Of a stretch of DNA of 64,000 bases, positions 44,537-53,527 are shown in pieces. The stretch spans positions 1 through 64,000 of the forward strand of contig CACFWD010000005.1 in NCBI GenBank assembly GCA_902569975.1, read 5' to 3'. The first letter of the stretch is position 1. Every line of letters starts with the position of its first letter. Both the position numbers and the translations under genes were made by a program. Source of the DNA: an uncultured Pelagibacteraceae bacterium. Its GTDB lineage: Bacteria > Pseudomonadota > Alphaproteobacteria > Pelagibacterales > Pelagibacteraceae. The notes beneath the pieces are model-generated. The model was not told the DNA's origin. It saw nothing but the letters and a program-made list of their open reading frames with translations, and searched no databases.

Positions 44537-45192
44537 AGAATTTAGATCAAAGAAATCAAATTATTGAATACTCATTAAAGTTAAATTCTACAAATCTTTC
44601 ACCATTAAGATCAGGTAACATATCTTTGAGGGTAAAGGAAAACAATATAGAGGGTTATTTAATTACTCCATCTGGAAAAAAATATGAAACATTAAAATCT
44701 GAAGATATTGTTTTTATGGGCTTAAATGAAGAAGAGGAAGAAAATAACAAATCCAACAATAAACCTTCATCTGAATGGAGATTTCACAGAGATATTTATC
44801 TTAATAAAAATGATGCCCAAGCAATTGTTCATGCCCATTCTCCACACGCAACAGGTGTATCTTCTCATGGAAAATCGATACCACCGTTTCACTATATGAT
44901 TGCTCTTGCTGGAGGTGAGGACATTAAATGTGCTGATTACGCTACTTTTGGAACTGAAGAACTTTCTAATAATGTAATTAAAGCTTTAGAAAATAGAAAT
45001 GCTTGCTTGATGTCTAATCACGGACAGGTTGCTTTCGGGAAAAATTTAGAACAAGCTTTTGAACTTGCACAAGAGATAGAAAATATTTGTCATCAATACA
45101 CTATTGCACTAAAGTTAGGAGACCCCAAAATTCTTTCATTTGATGAAATGAAAAAAGTTTTGGAAAAAGCTAAAGACTATAAAAAAGGGTGA
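44533..45192 (+). CDS. class II aldolase, methylthioribulose-phosphate aldolase/dehydratase-like
   Basis: A 219-residue zinc aldolase of the AraD/FucA family. The Zn ligands H100 and H102 in IVHAHSPHAT and H163 in MSNHGQV are visible, and E81 in SSEWRFHRD is the probable catalytic Glu. After MtnP and MtnA, it could be the Ald2 of the DHAP shunt, yielding DHAP and methylthioacetaldehyde, or an MtnB dehydratase; no mtnC or mtnD gene follows, favouring the aldolase. It overlaps mtnA by 4 nt. Confidence 0.8.
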   Translation: MKNLDQRNQIIEYSLKLNSTNLSPLRSGNISLRVKENNIEGYLITPSGKKYETLKSEDIVFMGLNEEEEENNKSNNKPSSEWRFHRDIYLNKNDAQAIVHAHSPHATGVSSHGKSIPPFHYMIALAGGEDIKCADYATFGTEELSNNVIKALENRNACLMSNHGQVAFGKNLEQAFELAQEIENICHQYTIALKLGDPKILSFDEMKKVLEKAKDYKKG

Positions 45193-45193
45193 C

Positions 45194-46234
45194 ATGATTA
45201 AAGTAGGGGAGCATATTACTTTAGATATAATTGGAACTTCCAAGGAATACGATCCTTCAGTTTATGAGAGAGTTATCAATAAAATTGCTAAAGAAGCTAA
45301 TGTAACTATCCTAAAAATCTCAAAATACAAATTTGAACCTCAAGGATTCACAATCTTAGCTTTACTTGCAGAAAGTCATATAAGTTTTCACACTTTTCCA
45401 GAAAAAGGAATTATAAGTTTTGATTTTTTTACTTGTGGAAAAATAAGTCCGTCTGTCGCAATTGATATTATAAAAAATGAATTTGAACATAAAAGAATAG
45501 TAAAAAAAGAATTTAATAGAGACACAAGATCACTATACCATGACATATATAGCTCACCTGGATTACAAAAATCATACGTAGTAAATGAAGTTTTAGAGGA
45601 TTTTAAATCAAAAGTTGGGCAACACATCGAAATCTTAAATCTAGAGCAATTTGGAAAATCATTGTTTATTGATGGTGAAATTCAAGTAGCAGCTTCTGAT
45701 GAACATTTATATAGTTCAACTTTCGTGGGCGCAGGTTTAAAGTTAAATAAGTCTAATGAAAGAGCAGCGATCATTGGCGGAGGTGATGGTGGTGTAGCAA
45801 GAGAATGTATTTCTAAAAAATTTAATTTTGTTGATTGGTACGAACTTGATCCTGAAGTAGTTGAAGTTTGCAATAAACATTTAGGTAATATTGGAAATAA
45901 AGCTACAGAAAAAAATTCAGTTAAATGTGTTTGGGGAGATGCTTTTGAAAGTATTAAATCTGTTAATGATGATACCTATGATCATATATTTGTAGATTTA
46001 AATGATGATCAATTTTGTATTGATTTAGCATCAAAAAATATGGACTCCTTAGTAAGAATTCTTAAACCAAAAGGCGTAATTACTGCTCAAGTAGGAAGTC
46101 AAGACAAAAAACCTCTTCAAGTTGAAAATTGGCTAAATGTCTTTAACCATCATTTTGGAAATACCAATTTATCAAGAGTTTATATACCTAGTTTTGATTG
46201 TTCTTGGAATTTTTCTTCATCAATAAATCATTAA
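45194..46234 (+). CDS. speE: SpeD-SpeE fusion: AdoMet decarboxylase plus spermidine synthase
   Basis: A 346-residue fusion. Residues 1-105 are a prokaryotic AdoMet decarboxylase: E60-S61 in LAESHISFHTFPE is the pyruvoyl-forming cleavage site and C81 in FFTCG a catalytic Cys. Residues 110-346 are an aminopropyltransferase with IIGGGDGGVARECIS (195-204) and VDLNDDQFC. It makes decarboxylated AdoMet and uses it on putrescine, releasing MTA that the upstream mtnP, mtnA and aldolase recycle. One base separates it from the aldolase stop. After self-cleavage the enzyme would be two chains. Confidence 0.87.
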   Translation: MIKVGEHITLDIIGTSKEYDPSVYERVINKIAKEANVTILKISKYKFEPQGFTILALLAESHISFHTFPEKGIISFDFFTCGKISPSVAIDIIKNEFEHKRIVKKEFNRDTRSLYHDIYSSPGLQKSYVVNEVLEDFKSKVGQHIEILNLEQFGKSLFIDGEIQVAASDEHLYSSTFVGAGLKLNKSNERAAIIGGGDGGVARECISKKFNFVDWYELDPEVVEVCNKHLGNIGNKATEKNSVKCVWGDAFESIKSVNDDTYDHIFVDLNDDQFCIDLASKNMDSLVRILKPKGVITAQVGSQDKKPLQVENWLNVFNHHFGNTNLSRVYIPSFDCSWNFSSSINH

Positions 46235-46295
46235 TTTTTTCTTTTTTAAATCTCTAAATTATGAAATACTAATTTTTTTATTAAAGGAGATTATA

Positions 46296-47123
46296 ATGAA
46301 TATATTCAAAAAAACTATTTTCTCAGTTTTACTTTCTTTACTAGTAATAGGGAGTGCTAATGCTGATAAAATTAAAATTGGAACAGAAGGTGCCTATCCT
46401 CCATGGAATTCAAAAAATGAGGCAGGTAAATTAATTGGCTTTGAAGTAGAATTAGCTTACACACTATGTAGATATATTGGTCAACAGTGTGAAATAGTTG
46501 AACAAGATTGGGATGGTATGATCCCAGCATTAATCATGAGAAAGTTTGATGCAATAATGGCTGGAATGTCAATTACTGCTGAAAGACAAAAAGCAATTAG
46601 TTTTTCACAAGGTTATGCCGATGAGGTTGCTTCACTAGCAGTAATGAAAGGATCTAGTCTTGAAGGTTTAGATACACCTGCAGGAATAAATCTAACAAAA
46701 CCTGATGCAGCAGCTAAAAAAGCTTTAAAAACTCTTACAGCTGCTTTAGCAGGCAAAACAGTTTGCGTACAAACTGCAACAATTCATCAAAACTTTTTGG
46801 ACTCAGGCGATGTAGGTAAAGTTAATGTTAGAACTTACAAAACTCAGGATGAAGTCAATTTAGACTTAGCTTCTGGAAGATGTGATGCTGCTTTAGCTGC
46901 TGCTGTTGCATTTAGTGACTATGCAGAAAAATCTGGTAAACCAGTAGTTTTAACTGGACCAACTTTTTCAGGTGGCGCATTTGGTAATGGTGTAGGTGTT
47001 GGTATTAGAAAAGATGATACTGAACTTTTAAATGCATTTAACAAAGCTATCGATAAAGCGAGAAAAAACGGAGACATTAGTAGAATTGCTACCAAGTGGT
47101 TCGGCTTCGATGCATCTATGTAA
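46296..47123 (+). CDS. amino-acid ABC transporter substrate-binding protein
   Basis: A 275-residue periplasmic binding protein of the family-3 class (HisJ/ArtJ/OccT). The signal peptide MNIFKKTIFSVLLSLLVIGSANA is followed by KIKIGTEGAYPPWN, then DWDGMIPALIMRKFDAIMAGMSIT, which is the alpha-amino-acid binding core. Similar proteins bind arginine, lysine, ornithine or octopine. Proximity to the spermidine gene makes a polyamine precursor attractive but unproved. A strong ribosome binding site (AAAGGAG) precedes it, and a hairpin follows. Confidence 0.85.
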   Translation: MNIFKKTIFSVLLSLLVIGSANADKIKIGTEGAYPPWNSKNEAGKLIGFEVELAYTLCRYIGQQCEIVEQDWDGMIPALIMRKFDAIMAGMSITAERQKAISFSQGYADEVASLAVMKGSSLEGLDTPAGINLTKPDAAAKKALKTLTAALAGKTVCVQTATIHQNFLDSGDVGKVNVRTYKTQDEVNLDLASGRCDAALAAAVAFSDYAEKSGKPVVLTGPTFSGGAFGNGVGVGIRKDDTELLNAFNKAIDKARKNGDISRIATKWFGFDASM

Positions 47124-47132
47124 TTAATTTTA

Positions 47133-47164
47133 GATTCGGCGACTATAATGTATAGTCGCCAATC
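47133..47164 (+). terminator. perfect hairpin after the amino-acid binding-protein gene
   Basis: GGCGACTATA (47138-47147) pairs perfectly with TATAGTCGCC (47151-47160) over a 3-nt loop, extended by GATT/AATC with one bulge. There is no long U run, so it more likely stabilises the upstream transcript or attenuates weakly than ends it. It lies between the binding-protein and permease genes. Confidence 0.75.
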
Positions 47165-47167
47165 TGT

Positions 47168-47860
47168 ATGGAACTTCTAGCATTTGGAGATACTGGTTGG
47201 GGAGATGAGTTATTTTATGCTACCCTAATGACTATAGCTGTATCAATTACAGCAATGATAATTGGTTTTGTTTTTGCAGCGATTTTTACCCCACTTAAAT
47301 TATCAAAGAGTAAATTATCAAATTTTATAGCAAATTCTTACACAACAGTAATTAGAGGTGTTCCAGAATTATTAGTAATATATCTTTTCTTTTTTGGTGG
47401 TTCTGGAGCAGTGATGTTTGTTGCCTCTATATTTGGTTATAATGAATATATTGAAATAAATGCATTTATAACTGGCGCATTTGCAATTGGAATTATTTCT
47501 GGGGCTTATTCAACTGAAGTTTTTAGAGGAGCAGTTCAATCAATTGATAAAGGTCAGTTTGAGGCTGCTAATGTTCTAGGTTTAGGTAAATTTGGCAAAT
47601 TTTTTAAGATTATACTTCCTCAAACATTAAGATTGGCCATACCCAACTTAAGTAATGTTTGGCAAATAACACTTAAAGACACATCATTAATTTCTGTAAC
47701 TGGTTTAGTTGAAATTATGAGACAATCTTATATTGCTGCTGGATCAACAAGAGATCCATTATTCTTTTATTCATTTGCTGCAGTTTTATATTTATTACTT
47801 ACTTTCGTGAGCATGAAATTAATCAATAAATTAGAAGTTAAATATAGTAGGGGATATTAA
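47168..47860 (+). CDS. amino-acid ABC permease (HisQ/OccQ-like)
   Basis: A 230-residue polar-amino-acid permease with five hydrophobic helices. VIRGVPELLVIYLFFFGG, the AYSTEVFRGAVQSIDKGQFEAANVLGLGKFGKFFKIILPQ EAA region and DTSLISVTGLVEIM match HisQ. It pairs with the next permease, whose ATG overlaps its stop by one base (TAATG). Together with the binding protein at 46296 it forms an importer; the ATPase subunit is not encoded in the window. Confidence 0.85.
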   Translation: MELLAFGDTGWGDELFYATLMTIAVSITAMIIGFVFAAIFTPLKLSKSKLSNFIANSYTTVIRGVPELLVIYLFFFGGSGAVMFVASIFGYNEYIEINAFITGAFAIGIISGAYSTEVFRGAVQSIDKGQFEAANVLGLGKFGKFFKIILPQTLRLAIPNLSNVWQITLKDTSLISVTGLVEIMRQSYIAAGSTRDPLFFYSFAAVLYLLLTFVSMKLINKLEVKYSRGY

Positions 47861-48531
47861 TGGATTTAGAATTAATGATTAATAGTTTTCCAAAATTACT
47901 TAGTGCAGCTGTTATAACTTTAAAACTTTTATCAGTTTCTTTAATTATAGGTTTATTTATTGGATTATTATTTGCAATTTTGAGATTAAATAAAAATATC
48001 TTAATTAATAAATTTGCATATGGATACTCTTATATATTTAGAGGGACACCTTTATTAGTTCAAATATTTATAATTTATTTTGGCTTAGGACAAATTGAAT
48101 ATTTGCGAACTACGTTTTTGTGGGTTATTTTGAAAGAACCATATTGGTGTGCAATAATTGCATTTGCATTAAACACAGGTGCTTATACATCAGAAATTTT
48201 ACGTTCAGCATTTCAAACTATTAAACCTGGTATAGTAGAAGCTGGTCAGAGTTTAGGAATATCTAGTAAAATTATCTTTTATAAAATCCAAATTCCAATA
48301 GCCATTAGGCAATCACTTCCAGCATATGGAAATGAGATAATTCTGATGATGAAGGGAACGTCATTAGCTAGTACAGTAACAATTATGGATTTAACTGGAG
48401 TTGCAAAATATATAATTTCAACAACATTTAAACCTATTGAAGTTTTTATTTTAGCAGGCGGAATTTATTTATTTATGACTTTTTGCATTCATAATCTAAT
48501 TCAATTATTGGAAAAAAAGTATAAATATTAA
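47860..48531 (+). CDS. amino-acid ABC permease (HisM/OccM-like)
   Basis: A 223-residue partner of the preceding permease. FRGTPLLVQIFIIYFGLGQ, the AYTSEILRSAFQTIKPGIVEAGQSLG EAA motif, and MKGTSLASTVTIMDLTG identify the HisM type. Its start codon overlaps the previous stop, which ensures equal amounts. No hisP-like ATPase gene follows; the next gene is on the other strand, so the importer must borrow an ATPase from elsewhere. Confidence 0.85.
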   Translation: MDLELMINSFPKLLSAAVITLKLLSVSLIIGLFIGLLFAILRLNKNILINKFAYGYSYIFRGTPLLVQIFIIYFGLGQIEYLRTTFLWVILKEPYWCAIIAFALNTGAYTSEILRSAFQTIKPGIVEAGQSLGISSKIIFYKIQIPIAIRQSLPAYGNEIILMMKGTSLASTVTIMDLTGVAKYIISTTFKPIEVFILAGGIYLFMTFCIHNLIQLLEKKYKY

Positions 48532-49572
48532 TTATAAAAATTGATTAATAAATAAATCTAATTTTTTAAAATTTTTATTGATTTCAAAATGTTTCAAAAA
48601 AGTATTTTTAGATTTATTTTTTAATTTTTTTCTATACTCGAAAGAGTTTACATATTTTTTAATAAATTTATTAAAATTTTTATTCTCAGGTTCTTTTAAT
48701 AAGAAAATACCTTCGTTTTCATTCAAATAAATTCTTGCTGCCTTTGTGTTTTTTGTAATTATTACTTTCCCAAGGTTAGCACTAGTAACTATAAAGTTAC
48801 TTATTATGTTTTGAGATTTTTCAGTATCACCAAATAAACCCATACAAATATCTGATTTGTTAATAATTTTGAGATATTCATTATAATTTAGAAAATTTAT
48901 TAATTTAATATTTTTTGTACATTTAAATTTGTTGATTAATTTTTGATATTTTTCGAAGTTATGTGTACCGATAATTGTAAAATGAATTTTTTTCTTTAAA
49001 TTAGCAGGAAGGTTACAAACAAGACTTATCATTTTTTTAATATTATGTAGTTTTCTGTCAGCACCTGCATGTATTAATCCAATTTTTTTATTTAAATTTT
49101 TTCTATTGGATAATCTTGTTTTTTTTTGTGAAACATTTAGAGATAATACTTTTTTATCAGGTCTAGTTAAAAGTATAATTTTTTTTTGGTGTAATTTAGT
49201 ATCTGTGATGAGTGAATTACAATTTGAAAATATTATTTTTTCAATTTTCTTATATAAATAATTTAATATAAAATTTTTCTTTAATTGGCTGTCTAAATAA
49301 TCTTCGTATATGAGTGTATAAGCATCATATATAATTGGTTTATTCTTAAAAAAATTAATATATCTTATAATAAAAAACGAGCTCCAGGAATTCCAGTTAA
49401 TCAAAATTAAGTCAAACTTTAAAAAAAAAATTTTTAATAGTTTTAAATTTTTAAAAATAATATTTCCATTATAATAAACTTCCTTTAGATCATATTTTTT
49501 TTTTAAATGGTTATTAATTGATATATTTCTAATATAGTCGATTGAATTAATAACTAAAATTTTTTTTTTCAT
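48532..49572 (-). CDS. GT4-like glycosyltransferase
   Basis: A 346-residue GT-B protein, opening MKKKILVINSIDYIRNISIN, with Lys/Asn-rich linkers typical of this A+T-rich glycan locus. LILINWNSWSSFFIIRYINFF and KIGLIHAGADRKLHN precede NYNEYLKIINKSDICMGLFG, which is the donor domain pattern, then SANLGKVIITKNTKAARIYL. It faces the permease gene without a gap. Donor and acceptor are unknown. Confidence 0.7.
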   Translation of the reverse strand: MKKKILVINSIDYIRNISINNHLKKKYDLKEVYYNGNIIFKNLKLLKIFFLKFDLILINWNSWSSFFIIRYINFFKNKPIIYDAYTLIYEDYLDSQLKKNFILNYLYKKIEKIIFSNCNSLITDTKLHQKKIILLTRPDKKVLSLNVSQKKTRLSNRKNLNKKIGLIHAGADRKLHNIKKMISLVCNLPANLKKKIHFTIIGTHNFEKYQKLINKFKCTKNIKLINFLNYNEYLKIINKSDICMGLFGDTEKSQNIISNFIVTSANLGKVIITKNTKAARIYLNENEGIFLLKEPENKNFNKFIKKYVNSFEYRKKLKNKSKNTFLKHFEINKNFKKLDLFINQFL

Positions 49573-49664
49573 TAATAAGCGAATACAATTTTTTATTAAT
49601 TTCTATATCGTTTAATTATAAAAATATTCATTTTTTTTCAAAATTTTTTTGTTAAGCTCTGATT

Positions 49665-50477
49665 ATGAAAGTAATAGATTGTATAACTTATTTCAATGAA
49701 GATGTGGTACTAGATGTAAGATTAAACACCCTAGATAAATTTGTTGATTATTTTGTAATTGTTGAATGTGCTTATGAGCATCAAGGGAAAAAAAAAATTC
49801 AAAATTTTGATATTAATAAATTTAAAAAATTTGAAAAAAAAATTATTTATAAGTTTATAGATGAGTTACCAAAAAATTTCTTAGAATATCAAAAAAAAAA
49901 TCACTGGTGGATTGAAAATTATCAAAGAAATTACATTTCTAATTTATTAAAATTTGATAAAAATGATTTTATAATTATTTCTGATCTAGATGAAATACCC
50001 AATCTTGAAAATATTAATTTAGAAATTCTACTTAAAAAATATGAGTATATATTCTTTGCACAAGATCTTTTTTATTATAAATTTAACAATCAAAATTTAA
50101 CTTTTAAGAAATGGCCTGGATCAAGAGGTTGCCAATTGAAAAATCTAGTTTCTCCTCAACATCTTAGAAATACCAAGTTTCCAAGAAAATATGAATTCTT
50201 TAAAAGATATTTTAGTAAGAATTATGTTGTTGATGATGGAGGATGGCATTTTTCATTTATATTTAAGACAAACGAGATAATTAAAAAGATCAAGAGTTTT
50301 GCTCATAAAGAATGGAATAACAGTTTCTTTACTGATAAAAAAAAAGTTGAGGAAAGAATAAATAATAACCTAGATTTGTTTGATAGAGGATATGTTTATA
50401 AAAAATATGATCAAAATAAATTGCCAAAATATATTATAGAAAATAAGGAAAAATTTAAAGAATATTTAATTTCGTAG
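49665..50477 (+). CDS. GT17-family glycosyltransferase
   Basis: A 270-residue GT17 protein: MKVIDCITYFNEDVVLDVRLNTLDKFVDYFVIVE, YEHQGKKKIQNF, the metal site IIISDLDEIPNLENI near residue 105, and a DGGWHFSF motif near 190. It is a paralogue of the 291-residue protein at 17349 with the same motif order. Prokaryotic GT17 proteins are often in O-antigen loci and probably attach N-acetylglucosamine or related sugars. Its donor is not evident. Confidence 0.82.
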   Translation: MKVIDCITYFNEDVVLDVRLNTLDKFVDYFVIVECAYEHQGKKKIQNFDINKFKKFEKKIIYKFIDELPKNFLEYQKKNHWWIENYQRNYISNLLKFDKNDFIIISDLDEIPNLENINLEILLKKYEYIFFAQDLFYYKFNNQNLTFKKWPGSRGCQLKNLVSPQHLRNTKFPRKYEFFKRYFSKNYVVDDGGWHFSFIFKTNEIIKKIKSFAHKEWNNSFFTDKKKVEERINNNLDLFDRGYVYKKYDQNKLPKYIIENKEKFKEYLIS

Positions 50478-50494
50478 ATGCAAAATAAATTAAA

Positions 50495-50884
50495 TTAATA
50501 TTTAGTATATTCTTTAATCTCTTTAATAACTGAACTAGTATGATTATTTATTTCTAATTTAATTTTTGCACGATCATCGTTTAAAAAATGCACATCTCTT
50601 GAAAGCTTAATAAACTTTTCACCAAAATCTTTATGTTTTTCACAATCTCTTTTATCATCTTCTATGACCCAAAGTTTAGAATTTATTTCTTTAAGTGATA
50701 AATACATCTTATTGAGTCTATCATCAGACTTAACATTTTTTTCTAATTGATCTTTTAAAATAGAATGCTCTTTGTTGATGAATTTTAATTTTTCAGGATC
50801 TTTTATTTTATCTTGTTTAATCTCTAAAATTGAAATTTTGTCTAAAAGTTCACCAACTGAAACTTCTGCTATAATTTTATTCAT
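50495..50884 (-). CDS. DUF6165-like coiled-coil protein
   Basis: A 129-residue soluble helical protein resembling DUF6165: it begins MNKIIAEVSVGELLDKISILEIK and continues with amphipathic helices (EHSILKDQLEKNV, LNKMYLSLKEINSKLW, CEKHKDFGEKFIKLSRDVHF). DUF6165 genes commonly lie next to glycosyltransferase family 9 genes, as here. Function unknown, maybe a scaffold for glycan assembly. It is divergent from the GT9 gene with a 32-nt gap. Confidence 0.78.
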   Translation of the reverse strand: MNKIIAEVSVGELLDKISILEIKQDKIKDPEKLKFINKEHSILKDQLEKNVKSDDRLNKMYLSLKEINSKLWVIEDDKRDCEKHKDFGEKFIKLSRDVHFLNDDRAKIKLEINNHTSSVIKEIKEYTKY

Positions 50885-50916
50885 AAAATTTAATACTGTG
50901 CTATCTTGTTATAAAT

Positions 50917-51858
50917 ATGTCTAATATTTTAATTATTAAACATGGATCATTAGGAGATATAGCTCAAGCAAGTGGCGCAATTCAAGATATATCTTTAAAC
51001 CATAAAAATGATCATATATTTCTACTTACAACTAAACATTATTTAGATTTATTTAGGAAAAATCCTTTTGTTCACAAGGTGATTTTAGACAAGAGATTGC
51101 CTAGATATAATTTAATTTATTTATATTTTCTAATGAGAGAACTAAAAAAGCATAAGTTTTCAAAAGTTTTTGACCTTCAAAATTCTTCCAGAACAAATTT
51201 TTATAAAAATATTCTTTTTCCAAAAGCAAGAAAAGAAGTTTGGTCAAGTTCACTTACAACTATACCATCTGAAAAAAACAAAGATGAATTCGATAAAAAC
51301 TCTGTTCTTGAAAGGTTTGATTATCAATTAAAAGTTTCTAATTTAAATACATCTCATACTTTAAAGCCTAATTTTAGTTGGGCTGCTACAGATATAAGTG
51401 AGATTAAAAATTTTTATAAATTAAACAAGTATATTTTACTATTTCCTTTTTGCTCACCTCATTTAACTTTAAAAAAGTGGCCTTATTACAATAATTTAAT
51501 TGAATTAATTTCGCACAAATATGGTAAAGAATATAAAATTGTTACTGCACCAGGGCCCTCAGAAATAAGTGAAGCAAAAAACTTTAATGCATTAGCTTTA
51601 TTAGACAATGGAAGAGCGCTTGATATATCTCAATTAACTTCATTGATTAAAGAAAGTTCTTTTGTAGTGGCTAATGATACTGGTCCTGCACATATAACAG
51701 CTCATGTTGGAGCTAAAGGTCTTACATTATTTGGGAAACATACAACAGCCTATAAAGTAAGTATTGAGAGGGAAAATTTCAAAGCTATCGAAGTATCAGA
51801 TCTTAATAATTTAAGTGCTGAAAAAGTTTTTGAAAAATTATCAAACTTTTTATCTTAA
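50917..51858 (+). CDS. glycosyltransferase family 9 (heptosyltransferase-like)
   Basis: A 313-residue GT9 protein beginning MSNILIIKHGSLGDIAQASG, a close match to the heptosyltransferase start, and ending with the ADP-heptose-site motif VANDTGPAHITAHVG plus LTLFGKHTTAYKV. Family members build the LPS inner core from ADP-heptose. It probably acts on core lipid A of this cell. Gene orientation is divergent from the DUF6165 gene and convergent with the GT4 gene. Confidence 0.85.
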   Translation: MSNILIIKHGSLGDIAQASGAIQDISLNHKNDHIFLLTTKHYLDLFRKNPFVHKVILDKRLPRYNLIYLYFLMRELKKHKFSKVFDLQNSSRTNFYKNILFPKARKEVWSSSLTTIPSEKNKDEFDKNSVLERFDYQLKVSNLNTSHTLKPNFSWAATDISEIKNFYKLNKYILLFPFCSPHLTLKKWPYYNNLIELISHKYGKEYKIVTAPGPSEISEAKNFNALALLDNGRALDISQLTSLIKESSFVVANDTGPAHITAHVGAKGLTLFGKHTTAYKVSIERENFKAIEVSDLNNLSAEKVFEKLSNFLS

Positions 51859-51869
51859 TATTTTTTATT

Positions 51870-52952
51870 TTAGTCAAGAATTTGTTTATATTTTTTAAGT
51901 ATAACTTCCCAATCAAACTTTGTAACGTATTCTTTAGCATTTTTTCCTAGCTCAAGATATCTCTTATTTTCAATCATAAAATTTAATGATGAATATATAT
52001 CATCAAGATTATTTCCATCACAAATTAATCCTGTTTGATCATGATTAATTGCATCTGTTGCACCACCATCTTTTCCACCAAGCGAAGGAACACCATATTG
52101 TGCAGCTTCTACATAAGATATTCCGAAGCCTTCAACAGAGGATTTGTGAATTATAGATGGCATGACAAATATATTTGATTTAGCTAATAAAGAATTTTTT
52201 AAACTTTCGCTTATATTTTTGAAGAACATTACTTGGGAATCTAGCTCAAGTTCTTTTACTAACTTCTTAATATTTTCTTCCTCATCTCCATGGCCAATAC
52301 AAATGTAAACAATTTCAGGATAAATTTGTTTTAAATTTCTTAGAGCCATAATTATTTTTTCATGATTTTTTCGTTTATCAAATCTTGAAATAGTAATTAA
52401 TCTAGGAGTTTTTATTTTTAATAAACTCTCAACCTTTTCTGTTGATTTTTTATCCAATTCTGGGACAGGACTTATACCTGGATTAATTACAACTATTTTC
52501 TCTTCTCTTACTCCAATTTTAATAGCTAAATCTTTTGTATAATTTGAATTTGCTATTACTTTTTCAACATTGTTTAAAACCTTTAAAATTCTGTAATTTA
52601 ATCCACCTCCCTTAGGATGATTAATTTCTTTTCCATGAATCAAGCAATATTTTTTTTTATTTGATTTTAAAAGTTCTAAACTTTTCCAATGGTCACCTAT
52701 AATTCCTTCAATTTTTTTTTCTCTAGTTACTTCATCAATTAATTGAGCTTTCCTTATATTTCTTAAAAACTTGATACCACCAACTCTTTCGATAGAGAAA
52801 CTGACATTTTTATCAAATTCTTCATGGTTCTTTTGATAATCTGCAAAAACTTTAATCATAAAGCTTTTAGATATTTCTTTTGAGAGACCCCACATTAAAC
52901 TTTGCATACCACCTAGTTCTGGTGGAAAAGCTCTAGTTACAATTAAATACAT
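51870..52952 (-). CDS. GT4-family glycosyltransferase
   Basis: A 360-residue GT-B enzyme. The N-terminal FPPELGGMQSLMWGLSKE has the acceptor-domain GG motif, the linker RLITISRFDKRKNHEKII begins the donor domain, and HKSSVEGFGISYVEAAQYGVPSLGGKDGG holds the conserved ExxGxxxxEA. It is a typical GT4 hexosyltransferase of lipopolysaccharide or glycolipid synthesis. It is 3 nt from the thioredoxin-like gene, and both are on the minus strand. Confidence 0.85.
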   Translation of the reverse strand: MYLIVTRAFPPELGGMQSLMWGLSKEISKSFMIKVFADYQKNHEEFDKNVSFSIERVGGIKFLRNIRKAQLIDEVTREKKIEGIIGDHWKSLELLKSNKKKYCLIHGKEINHPKGGGLNYRILKVLNNVEKVIANSNYTKDLAIKIGVREEKIVVINPGISPVPELDKKSTEKVESLLKIKTPRLITISRFDKRKNHEKIIMALRNLKQIYPEIVYICIGHGDEEENIKKLVKELELDSQVMFFKNISESLKNSLLAKSNIFVMPSIIHKSSVEGFGISYVEAAQYGVPSLGGKDGGATDAINHDQTGLICDGNNLDDIYSSLNFMIENKRYLELGKNAKEYVTKFDWEVILKKYKQILD

Positions 52953-52955
52953 TAA

Positions 52956-53507
52956 TTATGTTTTCCATTTTATGCCACAACCCGCACTTGGAATTTGATC
53001 AACTGGTCCCTTTCCAGTTTCACTGATTTGCTTCATGGCTTTGAAAAGGTCACTTTCTCCTTCTCTTACTGGAATTAAATTTTTAAGCTCTCTTAATCTT
53101 CCTCTGTACTGAAGTTCTAATTCTTTGTTATAACCAAAGAAATCTGGCGTACACACTGCATCATAAGTTCTTGCAATCTCTTGTGTTTCATCAATTAAAT
53201 AAGGAAAATTAAATTGATTTTTTTTGGCAAACAAGATCATATTATCAAATGAATCTTCAGGATAGTTTTCAGCATCATTTGCACAGATAGCAACTGAATT
53301 AATACCTAATTCTTTTAATTTTTTACAATCTTCAACAATATCTTTTGTAACTGCTTTAACGTATGGACAGTGGTTACATATAAACATCATTAAAGTTCCA
53401 TTTTCACCTTTAATATCATTTAAAGAAATAATTTTATTCTCTGTTGATTTAAGCTTAAAGTCATGAGCTTTTTGGCCGAAATCACATATTGGAGTTTGTA
53501 TAGGCAT
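52956..53507 (-). CDS. thioredoxin-fold thiol peroxidase-like protein
   Basis: A 183-residue cytosolic protein of the AhpC/TSA-Redoxin group with the active CxxC as C44-N-H-C47 in ICNHCPYVKAVTKDI. No signal peptide is seen. The rest (DETQEIARTYDAVCTPDFFGYN) follows the redoxin fold, with cis-Pro region CTPDFF. It likely reduces disulfides or peroxides; the physiological partner is unknown. It is co-directional with the GT4 gene and divergent from the gamma-carbonic-anhydrase-like gene. Confidence 0.82.
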   Translation of the reverse strand: MPIQTPICDFGQKAHDFKLKSTENKIISLNDIKGENGTLMMFICNHCPYVKAVTKDIVEDCKKLKELGINSVAICANDAENYPEDSFDNMILFAKKNQFNFPYLIDETQEIARTYDAVCTPDFFGYNKELELQYRGRLRELKNLIPVREGESDLFKAMKQISETGKGPVDQIPSAGCGIKWKT

Positions 53508-53527
53508 AATGTAATAATATATAAATT

